Assembly (NCBI GenBank): GCA_963422465.1
Contig: OY730170.1
Coordinates: 2,952,379 to 3,016,378 of the forward strand
DNA: 64,000 nt
From: Lichina pygmaea
Lineage: Eukaryota; Ascomycota; Lichinomycetes; Lichinales; Lichinaceae
Direction: 5' to 3'
Part shown: positions 55,710 to 64,000 of the stretch, piece by piece
How the letters are laid out: the number at the start of each line of letters is the position of its first letter
Numbering within the stretch: the stretch's first letter is position 1
Position numbers and translations under genes: made by a program
The notes under the pieces: model-generated
The model's database searches: none
What the model was told of the DNA's origin: nothing
Seen by the model: only the letters and a program-made list of their open reading frames with translations

Positions 55710-57251
55710 ACAAAGGGCCAAAGGAAGGAGGAACGTGTACTTGTTCATCTTTGTTTGTTTGTCTGCGTGTAACGTTCATTGGCCCCGTCTCGACTCTCTT
55801 TTCCACTTGGGGTGCACTTTTTCTCTTTTCTCTTCTCTCCCTCTCGGTCTAGTTGCCTATGCGTGCGTGCGTGCGATCTCCTTCTTTCCTCCCACTCTTT
55901 TCTTCCGTCTCCCTATCTTCTACTTATCCTTTCTCTCCCTCTTTCTCTCTCTCTCTCTCGCTCTGCTTGTCTTTGCTCACTCCCGTCTTGTCAAGCAGTG
56001 AGTGCTGATACGTACAGTAAATGAAAGTTCTCATCTTGCTTTGATCATGATCTTATCGTGCACATGACTAACTACTGTCAACAACCAAGTCTATCCCTGT
56101 CATCATTATCATCATTCTCATCGCCATGCTGATTGTTATCATCATCAGTATTATCATGGCCGCTATCATCATCATGGTTGTTATCTACAAACTTACCTTA
56201 ACGACTTGTCCATCTTTTCCGACCCCCCTCCCCCTCCACTCTTTTTTTTTTCCACCTACTTGTCTATATTTCTGTATCTTCTTTCCTGTGAGCCAGTCAC
56301 AGGCACAAGCGACAGCTCTTGTACAGAGCCCACCCTCACTGTCCTTTTTTCCCTCTTCTTTTCTTTTCTGTTCTTTTCTGCTCTTTTTTCCTCTAATCAT
56401 TGCCGGTCAGTGACCCGTGTTGATCTGGAAGGTCAGCATTTCAACCAAAGAGGTGTGGAAGTGAGCAGAGAGATGGATGGAAGCAGGGATTGAAACAGAT
56501 GGAAGCAGGAGAAAGGGGACCATAGAGGTAAGTATGAAACCAGAATGATTGGAACCAGAGAGATGGAAGGAGAGACTTGGAAGGAGAAGCACACCCCGAT
56601 GAAGACAGACGGCCCAGACAGGATACGCAGGCGAAGATGCAACCAAGAAGTACGGCCAATCGTGTTCTTTTGTCCTCCACGACAATACATGTGTCGTCTG
56701 TGATAAGTGATGATGATATGATTGGGAGGTTCGTCGATAGATGTTGGCACTTGAGTCGATCTTTTTGTACTGCCTAGCTTGTTTGCGTGTGTACGTTCTG
56801 GTTCGTGTATTCAAGTTGTGTACTCCATCGGTTGTGTGATCCCCCCTGCATGTATCGTACCGGCACAGTTCTAACAGAGTGACGAGAATGATGATTTGGA
56901 TGATCTGGGAGGTCCTTTGATGATCCATTGGGCTTTTATCTTGTGTGGGACCGGAGAAGGAGGAGAAGGAGAGGAAGAAAAGGCGTGAATGGAGGAAAAG
57001 AAGAGGAGGATGAAAGGGAAAAGAAGAGGGTACAAGGGAAAGGAAGAGGATGCGAGATGGAAAGAGACGGAAGGAAGGAAACAGCAAAGAAAGAGAGAAG
57101 AAGAGAAAAAGAGAAAGATGAGGTGGGAGGCGGAAAGATTGTCCCGAAGGAGAGAGCGGAAGAGTAAAAGGAGTGAAGGAGTGAGTGAAGAGAAAGAACA
57201 GACATCAGCCGACGAAAAATACCCCTCGGACCAACGCCGTCCAGGCATCCC
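55710..57251. other. Convergent 3' region with low-complexity DNA
   Basis: 1.5 kb between the stops of the kinase and BRL1. It contains CT-rich runs (55820-55980), a (ATC)n-like stretch (56100-56180), degenerate GATGGAAGCAGG repeats (56470-56580) and a 230-bp purine-rich tract (56950-57180), which is pyrimidine-rich in the BRL1 3' region. No gene seen. Confidence 0.6.
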
Positions 57252-59275
57252 TCAGCGATAGTCATACCGTCGAGACAAGTCGTCCTTCTTCCAAGGAGAA
57301 CCCGGGCGTCTTCGTGGCATACCACCACCACCGCCACCACCATCAACACCGCCGCCTTGACCGTACCCGTACACGTAGCCGTAGTCACGACTCGGGCTCT
57401 GTCCGCGCTCGTGGGCGTGTGCGTGTGCGTGTGCGTGGCCGTGTGCGTGCAAGGCGTTGTCGGCGGGTAGATAAGAAGGGTGTTGAAGTTGCAGATAGGG
57501 AGGAGCGGAAGGATGAGGGAGGTAATGAGCAGCACCGGCGACTGCGCCGGGGCCGGGGTCGGTTCCCCGGAACGGACTGCCGTAGATGTCAGCCCCGGCC
57601 CCGGCTCCTGCTCCTGCCGCGGCTCCGGCTCCGGCTCCGGCTGTCGTCGCGGGCAGAGACTGCGGATGCGCGTGCGATGCCGAGGGGGGCGAGAAGAACG
57701 ATGCCGTGCCGGACGGCGACACGAAGGCGTGATGATCATGCTGCGCTTGGGCGTGCGCGTGCGCGTGCGAGTGTACTTTGGCGCGGATCAAGCCAAAGCC
57801 AAAGTTCGAGACGGCGACGCAGCCGAAGACGGCAATCAGGAAGAAGATCTGTTGTTGTTGTTGTTGTTGGTGGTTGTTGTTGTTGGTTGCGCTGTTGCTT
57901 TTGGGGACGGCGAGAGAGGTGGGAAGAAGGGGGATCGCCCCCCCCCCCCCCCCCCCTAAAAAAAAACTATGGGGAAAAGATGGGGAAAAGAGGGGGAAAA
58001 GATGGTGGAATCAATGGAGAGGACGATGAAGAGGATGAAACGACTGACCATCGTCTTGTAGCTGATCGGCTCGACGAACGAGTTGAAGATCTCGGCAAAG
58101 GTGTGCGCCGAGACGCGGGCGCGCCCGACGGCGTTCGGGTCCTTGTTCATGCAGCGCTCCCAGCCGTCGCAGACCGTCTCCATCGCCGGCACCCGGTGCT
58201 CGCGGTCGCATCGGTTGGCGACGAACTGCTGGGCGCAGGCGGCCATCTCGGCCAGGGTCTCGGCCGCGACGGCCTCGGACTGCCTGTCGACGTCGCCGCG
58301 CACCGTGGACCAGAAGCTGTAGACGACGTACATGACGAAGCAGACGACGAAGAAGTTGAGCAGCAGCTGCACGTAGAACGACAGCACGTGCGGCAGCTGC
58401 GGGTGCGACTCGATCCAGCCGAAGACGGACCCGATCAGCGATTGCGAGGCCTTTTGCCGTTGATGCTGAGACCCTGGCTGCTGCTGCTGCTGTTGCGGTG
58501 GCCGAAACTTGTAACCCCCCGTCCGCTCGGCAACCTGATACTGCTGCTGGTGGTCGGTGTCGTCCGACTCGGACTGGTACCCCGGGCGATGATGTCCAAG
58601 ACGCATCTCGCGAGGGTTGATCTCGTGACGACGTCGCTTCCGGACCTTGCGCGCCGCCGCGTCCGCATACTTCCCCCGTCGAGGCTCGCCCCGACCAGAG
58701 CCGGTCAGACCGGCCATGACGCCTGCGAAGATGGGCCCGTTCTTCCCGTTTGTCGTGGGGTCTGCTGCGTCGTCGGCCGAGTCTTCGATCTTGACCAGCG
58801 ACGTCTCCATGGCCGACGGCCGCTCCGGCGTATCTTCGGTATCGGCGAGGCTGTTGTTGTTATAGTCCGGCGACGACAGCTCGGCGCCCGACGAGCACGG
58901 CTCAGGGTCCGCTTTCCGCGGCGTCGTGAAGTTGGGGTTGTGCACGTCCAGGAAGCGCTTAACGGGCGACGGCGGCGAGAACAGAAACGGTTGCGCCGGC
59001 GGTAAAGGAAGGCCGGGTGAGGCTTGGGGCTGCGCAGAGGCCTGCTTCAGCGGCGAGTCGAACACGCTGTGCGAGCCTATCGCGAGGGGCCATCAGTCCG
59101 CAGTCCATGGCGTGCTCCGAACGAGGCAGGAACATGTACGCTTCACGCCGTGCTTCCCACCCTCGTCGTTCTTGCGATGCTTCTGGGCCAGCTGATAGAA
59201 CGGCGACGTCGTATCGGCCGGTGCGGATGTCTGCCACTCGAAATCCATGGGTGCCTCATGGCCGCGAGGATTCAT
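57252..59275 (-). CDS. BRL1: Brl1/Brr6 family nuclear envelope protein
   Basis: Minus-strand exons 59275-59140, 59076-58049 and 57848-57252 give 586 residues. The family acts in nuclear pore assembly and nuclear envelope lipid balance. After MNPRGHEAPMDFEW and RSHSVFDSP come about 220 disordered residues. The conserved core has one membrane segment (about 280-302, NFFVVCFVMYVVYSFW), a lumenal loop with four cysteines (AACAQQ, NRCDR, TVCDGWERC) able to form two disulfides, and a second membrane segment starting at exon 3 (IFFLIAVFGCVAVSNFGFG). The C-terminal 170 residues are unusual: His/Ala repeats (HAHAHAHAHE), Ala/Gly repeats and a Gly-rich stretch. Intron 2 (199 bp) contains a run of 19 G. 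Whether it is Brl1 or Brr6 cannot be told. Confidence 0.92.
57850..57956 (-). repeat. CAA-triplet and G19 tracts inside BRL1 intron 2
   Basis: On the coding strand the intron has TTTTTTTTTA, then a run of 19 G (57956-57938), then CAACAACAA repeats (57893-57851) that end directly in the CAACAG acceptor. Confidence 0.9.
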
Positions 59276-60005
59276 GGTTCTGTTGATCGACACTCCGAGG
59301 CCGGATCGCGCAGCTCTGGATATTTGGAGTGTTGCGGTTGTAAACAAATGGAGCTTCTGACTAAGAGTCGAGCGGGCCGAGACCTTCCGTCTGCCGTTGA
59401 TCGGCGGGCGGATCAGATATTTATCCGAAAACTCCACTGGTCGGCTGGGTGACTGACGTCATTGTGAGCCCATCCGCTTTCGATCCTTGTAATGATCTCT
59501 TGTAACTACGTACCACGCAGTCTCAAGGCCAGGCTGCTCATTCCGCTTGCGGTCGAAGAACTACTATGGAATCTATCTGGGCTGCTCTATAACGTGATAC
59601 TGATGAGTTCCAAACAGCTATAACATGGCATCCGCAAATGCGGACACTGCCCGAGAGCATTCGCAACTTCATCATCAACCCAAGGGGCTCAATAAACGAA
59701 AAAGCTGCAGACTTTTCAAACATCTCCACCGACCACCCAAATGATCGGGAGAATCCCTAGCTCTAGTTGAGCTCCAAGAAAGCCCTGAACAGCATCAATA
59801 GGTGTCGGACTGAGAAGCCCATCTGCAAGCCATTAAGAATGTGATATATCAACAGAAGGTGTATTAATACTGAATGAGAGAATAGAACGCGCAAGCACGA
59901 TGCAGCGGCTCTGTAGAGAATAGGCTGTTCCTCATCCACCATCCATCTTCCATTCGAGTTCTATCAACGTCACCCCCCCCCGGCATTACGGACACCGCAT
60001 CCCCT
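59276..60005. other. Intergenic
   Basis: 730 bp between the BRL1 start and the stop of the next minus-strand gene. It holds the BRL1 promoter and probably the 3' region of its neighbour. No further gene can be supported. Confidence 0.5.
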
Positions 60006-60722
60006 TCATACCAGCTCAAAGTCTTCGCATTCTGTTGGATCAGGCTGCTTCTCGCGACGAGCCCTGCGTGCAGGTTCCACTTTCGGACCCACCACCTCGT
60101 ACTCGTCCATGACCAACTTCTCGGTCACCTGGCCCTCGAACCGCTCCACCGCTTGCACCAAGGCCTGCCCGAGCACATGGTTGCCTTCGTGGGGACCAGT
60201 TGGCGCGTCAAAGGAGTAGGTCACTCCCTCGTCGTCGGGAGCCGCGGCTGACGGCCGCTCTGCCAAACCAACATCGACACCGTCGGGATCGAGCTGCTCG
60301 CGAACGTCGAACTTCTCCGCCATTGACTTCTGATGGCTTGCCCTGTCCATGTCTTTGCCGTTCAGTCGTCGGATCGCAGCGTTGGCCCTAGGAGCAGACT
60401 GTCAGTGTCTTCGATGGATGTGCGAGTGCGGTCCAACGTGAACATGGTCTTGCGTGCCAAGACATACACGCGGCGGAGTGTGAGCAAAGGAAGCAGAAAT
60501 CTCTCTCGGAGGTGTCCCAAGGGGACATGACACCTACCGTTGATGCGGATGAACTGGCCGTCTCGGATGCGACTCTGTCGTAGCGGTCTCCCCGGCGCCC
60601 GAATCGTCTTTCGTGTGACATACCGGGGTAAGCGCCCATTTGGCAGCCTGTGTCCTGTCGCGCTTGTAGCTGACCGCAGGGCTGCGCAGGTCGTGCGTGT
60701 CTGGAAGCTGGACCACTTCCAT
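60006..60722 (-). CDS. Unrecognised small protein
   Basis: Minus-strand exons 60722-60624, 60574-60534 and 60387-60006 give 173 residues; introns are 49 and 146 bp with GT-AG borders. I do not recognise the family. Visible are a charged N-terminus (SYKRDRTQAAKWALTP), a short exon with RIRDGQFIRING, a helix with ANAAIRRLNGKDMDRASHQK, a middle with SFDAPTGPHEGNHVLGQALV, a further helix, and a Lys/Arg-rich then acidic tail. No signal peptide or membrane segment. The join was chosen because it makes one continuous frame. It lies in tandem upstream of BRL1. Confidence 0.6.
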
Positions 60723-61628
60723 GGTCGGTCAAGCTCTAGGACCCTGCGAATCCTCGACGACGTTGAGGACGAGGTGATACGGTATTCTTGTTTTACGAAA
60801 ACCGACGACGGAGACTTTGGCGACAAAGATCGAGATATATCGGGAGTGCACTGGGAAGTGGCGGTTGATGAGAGAAAGAAAGAACGGTAGTTGCTGGTGA
60901 TGAATCCAGCAGTTAAGGAAGTTACCCTACTATGGTGAGTCACCGCAGAGATCGGAGAGAGCGCCGTAGATGAAAGAACAGGTGAGTTTGCTGCACCATA
61001 GATGACAAACAAAGGTTATTCGAATAGCGCCTAGCTACGGCCAGAGCTACCAAGGTGTATACAGAGGGGGGGGGTACGGACAAGGACGTGACACATGGCA
61101 TGACGAAACCGGAGAGATGACCGGGGAAGCTGCCGTTCCTCCAAAGGGCGGATGACTCAAGTCTGAGCCACCCTGGACCGATGAGACGGCTCGCCGAGGC
61201 ATGGCACGTCTGCGCTAGGTGATAGGCTGTTGTAGGCTTGGTGCAACGCTGTCTCAGGGGGCCCGGCTGTGCAACAGGCCCCCAGGATGACCCAATGGGA
61301 CGTGCTCAGCTGCCACGTTCTGCTGGGCATCGTTGCGGAACGGATGTGGCTGGCTCTTACTGTGTTTGTCCAGTGGCTCGGTCATCGTCGGGTGGCTGAC
61401 TCTTACCGGTACGTTACGTACTGTACGAGTATTTGTCCAGTGGCTCGGTCATCGTCGGCGCATGACGGGTGCTTTGTCACCAAGTCACGTGACAGTCAGA
61501 CACGTCACCTGATGTACTGTGTCACATGATCTAGCGACGATGAACCATCTCAACAACGCTCGATACGTAGAGTAGCCTATCTGAGTTCAACCAGAACAGA
61601 CTGCAATGAAGGGTCGAAGGCTACACCT
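60723..61628. other. Intergenic with a short direct repeat
   Basis: 906 bp between the unrecognised gene and ATL1. Contains a run of 9 G (about 61067) and two copies of a 27-bp sequence (61365-61391 and 61432-61458). GTCACGTGAC occurs at 61484-61493. No gene seen. Confidence 0.55.
61365..61458 (+). repeat. 27-bp direct repeat, two copies
   Basis: TTTGTCCAGTGGCTCGGTCA plus seven more bases occurs at 61365-61391 and again at 61432-61458. A related block GTGGCTGRCTCTTAC precedes and follows the first copy, suggesting a small degenerate tandem duplication. Confidence 0.85.
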
Positions 61629-62238
61629 TCAGGTCATTTGTGCCTGCTCTTCGCTGGGGAGCACATTGGGGAACCACCCGTATATACCAATGTCCACTGT
61701 CAACTCCCCCAGATTGCCTCGCTCGACCTCGACGTCTTCTGCCCTCAGCGCCTCGGCCTGGCGAGCGGCACCGGATGGCTCTCCCCTGGCACCGTTTAGC
61801 CAGCTCCCGTGTCTTGCATGGAGACTCTACCGGGCAGAGGCTGCAGCCAATGCTCACCTTGGTGAAATGATGCCCTTGGAGCTGATGACACGTTGCCATG
61901 GCACGTTCTCATTGTGAAACGCTGCTCCCGCATCGTCCGTGGCGGAAGGCAAATGCTTGAGGGAGAGGCCTACTTGTCTGTTCAAGTTGCGTCAGCCGTA
62001 GAGTATTTTCCGTAAGACTGTGATCCGACTCTCTGCAGTCGATACCTCGGTCGCTCCGCTTTTGTATCGTCGAGATTTAGTCCGTCTTGGTAGACAAGTA
62101 AGCAGTCGGACTCGAGCACTTACGATGTCCAATCAAGCGTGCGATGTGGCCGTATGAAGTGACCTTGCCATGCGGAATCTCCTGGACGGCTTGATAGACG
62201 GCCGCGAAGAAGTTCGCCGCTTCGTCAGAGCGGGGCAT
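61629..62238 (-). CDS. ATL1: Alkyltransferase-like protein ATL1
   Basis: Minus-strand exons 62238-62124, 62058-62046, 61977-61858 and 61785-61629 give 134 residues. ATL proteins bind O6-alkylguanine in DNA and pass the lesion to nucleotide excision repair without removing the alkyl group. KVTSYGHIARLIG is the DNA-binding helix region with the Tyr of the family, and RPRQVG holds the conserved arginine finger. The alkyltransferase PCHR motif reads VPWQRV, so the acceptor cysteine is a Trp, which separates ATL from active MGMT enzymes. The C-terminus has GELTVDIGIYGWFP. The second exon is only 13 nt; without it the frame fails and PERPR is missing. Introns are 65, 68 and 72 bp with CTAA/CTGA branch points. 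Divergent from CWC26, with 149 bp between starts. Confidence 0.92.
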
Positions 62239-62387
62239 GCTATAAGATTCGTAGTGGCGACTTTGTATCAACGCCCAAAGCGCATATGGATGGTGGAAGA
62301 TTGCCTTCACTGGGACAAAGCAGCATGGGGTTTGACTAAGCATAAGAGAGCTTCTCCTGTTCTAACCGCCTAAACGTAGCCGCCGTC
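62239..62387. promoter_or_regulatory. Divergent ATL1/CWC26 promoter region
   Basis: 149 bp between two start codons. Both promoters must overlap here or reach into the neighbouring gene. No specific motif identified. Confidence 0.5.
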
Positions 62388-63434
62388 ATGACCCTCGCAG
62401 ACTATCTCGCAAAGAGATATCTTACGGCCGACCCTCAGCCGGAAAAAAGGTCGAAGAAACGCAAGCGAAAACAGCAAGCTGATGAAGGACTGGTCGTCGA
62501 CGACGATGCGGCTCTTGACTGGAATGCGAGCCGACTCCATGATCAAGATGAAGACGGACCGGTGACAGGTACACGCCGTTCAAGACCCCTACCGCGAGCT
62601 ACGATCGTCGTTGGCGTCTTGGCTGACTCGTTCCGCATAGTCTCCGCGGGAAGTGCCGATTTCCGCCGCTCCAAGGCTTCCGGATGGAAGACCATCGGGG
62701 CGCCTGCCCCGAGCTCGGCCGAGCAGGCCGCCGCCGACGCCATCATCGCCTCGGCGACGGCTGAGAACGCAGCGCGCGACGCCGCAGAAGACGAATCACC
62801 CGCCTTGGTGGGCGATCTGCCGGATGGGGTGGCCAAGATGGAGTCCGGAGCCCACGCCGGCCTTCAGAGCGCCGAGCAGGTCACGGCAGCGCTGCGGGAG
62901 CGGCAGGCTGAGGAGCGAGCACGATTCGAGCGCGAAGGCGACGCGACGTCGGGCCGCGGACAAGAGACGATCTATCGCGACGCGAGCGGGCGGATTGTCA
63001 ACGTGGCCATGAAGCGCGCCGAGGCGCGACGCAAGGCGGAGGAGGAGGCGGCCAAGAAGGCCGCGGCCGAGGAGGCCCAGAAGGGCGCGGTGCAGCGGGC
63101 GCAGCGCGACGCGCGGAAGCAGGAGCTGGAGGAGGCCAAGTTCATGACCTTCGCGCGCTCGGCCGACGACGCCGATCTGAACCGGGAGCTGCGCGAGCGC
63201 GAGCGCTGGGACGACCCGGCGGCGCAGTTCCTGACGCGCAAGAAGGCGGGCAAGAGCGTCACGGGCAGACCGCTGTACGACGGCGCCTTCCCGCCCAACC
63301 GCTACGGCATCCGTCCCGGTCATCGCTGGGACGGCGTCGATCGCGGCAACGGCTTCGAGAGGGACTACTTTGCCGCGCAGAATCGACGGCGGAACCACCG
63401 CGAGCTGGAGTACGCCTGGCAGTTGGACGAGTAG
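62388..63434 (+). CDS. CWC26: Pre-mRNA-splicing factor CWC26/BUD13
   Basis: Exons 62388-62568 and 62641-63434 give 324 residues. BUD13 is part of the RES complex of the activated spliceosome. The N-terminus MTLADYLAKRYLTAD is the family start, followed by a basic patch (KRSKKRKRK). GSADFRRSKASGWKTIG, ETIYRDASGRIVN and the C-terminal block (GRPLYDGAFPPNRYGIRPGHRWDGVDRGNGFERDYF) written here as RYGIRPGHRWDGVDRGNGFE are conserved. A long Ala/Glu/Arg helix lies in the middle. The 72-bp intron has a CTGAC branch point and contains no in-frame stop, so retention would add 24 residues. Confidence 0.93.
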   Translation: MTLADYLAKRYLTADPQPEKRSKKRKRKQQADEGLVVDDDAALDWNASRLHDQDEDGPVTGTRRSRPLPRATIVVGVLADSFRIVSAGSADFRRSKASGWKTIGAPAPSSAEQAAADAIIASATAENAARDAAEDESPALVGDLPDGVAKMESGAHAGLQSAEQVTAALRERQAEERARFEREGDATSGRGQETIYRDASGRIVNVAMKRAEARRKAEEEAAKKAAAEEAQKGAVQRAQRDARKQELEEAKFMTFARSADDADLNRELRERERWDDPAAQFLTRKKAGKSVTGRPLYDGAFPPNRYGIRPGHRWDGVDRGNGFERDYFAAQNRRRNHRELEYAWQLDE

Positions 63435-64000
63435 GCAAACGGTGGGGGGACCGTTCTTCCGAAGAGCACCTCTCTCCGCCGAAGAGCCGTTGTGGCAGTC
63501 GTCCCACCGACGAGAGTACACCTCATCGGCCTATACCTCTCTCATCTTGGTGCTCACCTCGTCTCCAACTTGTTGCTCTATCGAGTTCTACATCCGTATC
63601 GAGTTGAACACCTTGTGCTCGTCCAGACGACACGGACCTTTTTTATATCCACGATGGTCTTTCGAGTGAATGTCCCCTTCTTGTTCTTGTTCTTCTTCTT
63701 CTTCTCCTCCTCCTCCTTCCCCTTCGTCACTGCTCATCCAATTTCACAGCAAGCAACATCTACCTTTCCAGCGACAAGAACCCGCTCTACTTACCTCCCG
63801 TACATACACACCGGCTCTGGTTTTCTGCAAGCATCTACAGCTGATCCCATCACGTCATGCCAAGCAATCAGAAGACGCCCCTATCTGCTCCGCCTCCGAC
63901 CCTAGCTGTTCTGCACACAAGAAAACCGCTGAAGGTCCGGAGCAGGACTACAAAAACCGTATGAAGTCCGACCCTGCGCAGGGCTGCATGTCTGAAGCAG
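63435..64000. other. End of window, downstream of CWC26
   Basis: 566 bp. Includes a TTC-rich stretch (63680-63720). A frame at 63654-63905 starts with a hydrophobic, signal-like segment (MVFRVNVPFLFLFFFFF), but it comes from the pyrimidine repeat and is not convincing as a gene. Confidence 0.5.

Noticed and set aside
55735-56024. Hydrophobic Ser/Leu/Phe frames after the kinase stop
   Set aside because: They come from CT-rich 3' DNA.
56936-57261. Lys/Glu-rich frames in the 56.95-57.2 kb purine tract
   Set aside because: They follow from the GA repeat itself; no start context, introns or similarity.
57185-59005. A 606-codon + strand frame across BRL1
   Set aside because: It is low-complexity Arg/Gly-rich and lies opposite the well-supported BRL1 exons; GC-rich DNA leaves the reverse strand open.
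63654-63905. A signal-peptide-like 83-codon frame
   Set aside because: The hydrophobic start is a TTC/TTCTTG repeat; the rest has no motif or paired cysteines.

Overview
The window comes from a filamentous ascomycete (Pezizomycotina). The host genes carry many short introns (mostly 45-110 bp) with GT-AG borders and CTRAC-type branch points, and their proteins belong to typical ascomycete families (FIS1, GCV2, lunapark, a GRIP golgin, an SR-protein kinase, Brl1/Brr6, CWC26/BUD13, Atl1). I cannot name the species.

Bases 1 to about 33,300 are a nest of retroelements. Three Ty3/gypsy chromovirus families (here A, B, C) and one Tad-like LINE family (L) sit inside one another. Family C (+ strand, left end outside the window, 3' LTR at 10183-10648) is split by A1 (minus strand, 1235-7663, TSD TACTC). 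C abuts LINE L1. L1 is split by a near full-length LINE, L2 (13817-19034, 15-bp TSD), and by B1 (19878-25195, TSD GGTAG). L1 itself abuts L0, a fragment of its own family. A second B copy, B2 (25929-33312, TSD AAGTC), lies between two arms of an inverted repeat. B2 holds the 3' end of a family A copy (A2) and a 5'-truncated LINE (L3), whose arrival coincides with a large deletion. All LTR elements are broken fossils.

The most unusual signals are in the nest. Families A and C carry, next to the 3' LTR, an antisense reading frame whose cysteines follow a Zn(II)2Cys6-like spacing. In family A a TATA box in the LTR points into this frame. In families A and B the sequence just inside the 5' LTR is complementary to a stretch inside that LTR, as expected for Tf1-type self-priming, and in B the two arms differ in concert between copies.

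Bases 33,850-63,434 are gene-dense host DNA: aromatic-L-amino-acid decarboxylase (+), FIS1 (-), GCV2 (+), a gap with only weak candidates (40.6-43.9 kb), LNP1 (-), IMH1-type golgin (+), an HNH-domain protein (+), SR-protein kinase (+), BRL1 (-), an unrecognised small conserved-looking gene (-), ATL1 (-) and CWC26/BUD13 (+). Three pairs are divergent (FIS1/GCV2, LNP1/IMH1, ATL1/CWC26), suggesting shared promoter regions. The gene models were spliced by eye from frame continuity, splice sites and family similarity; all exon sums are multiples of three. Very small exons recur: two of 19 nt in FIS1, a 9-nt first coding exon in the golgin, and a 13-nt exon in ATL1. The golgin appears to use a GC-AG intron.
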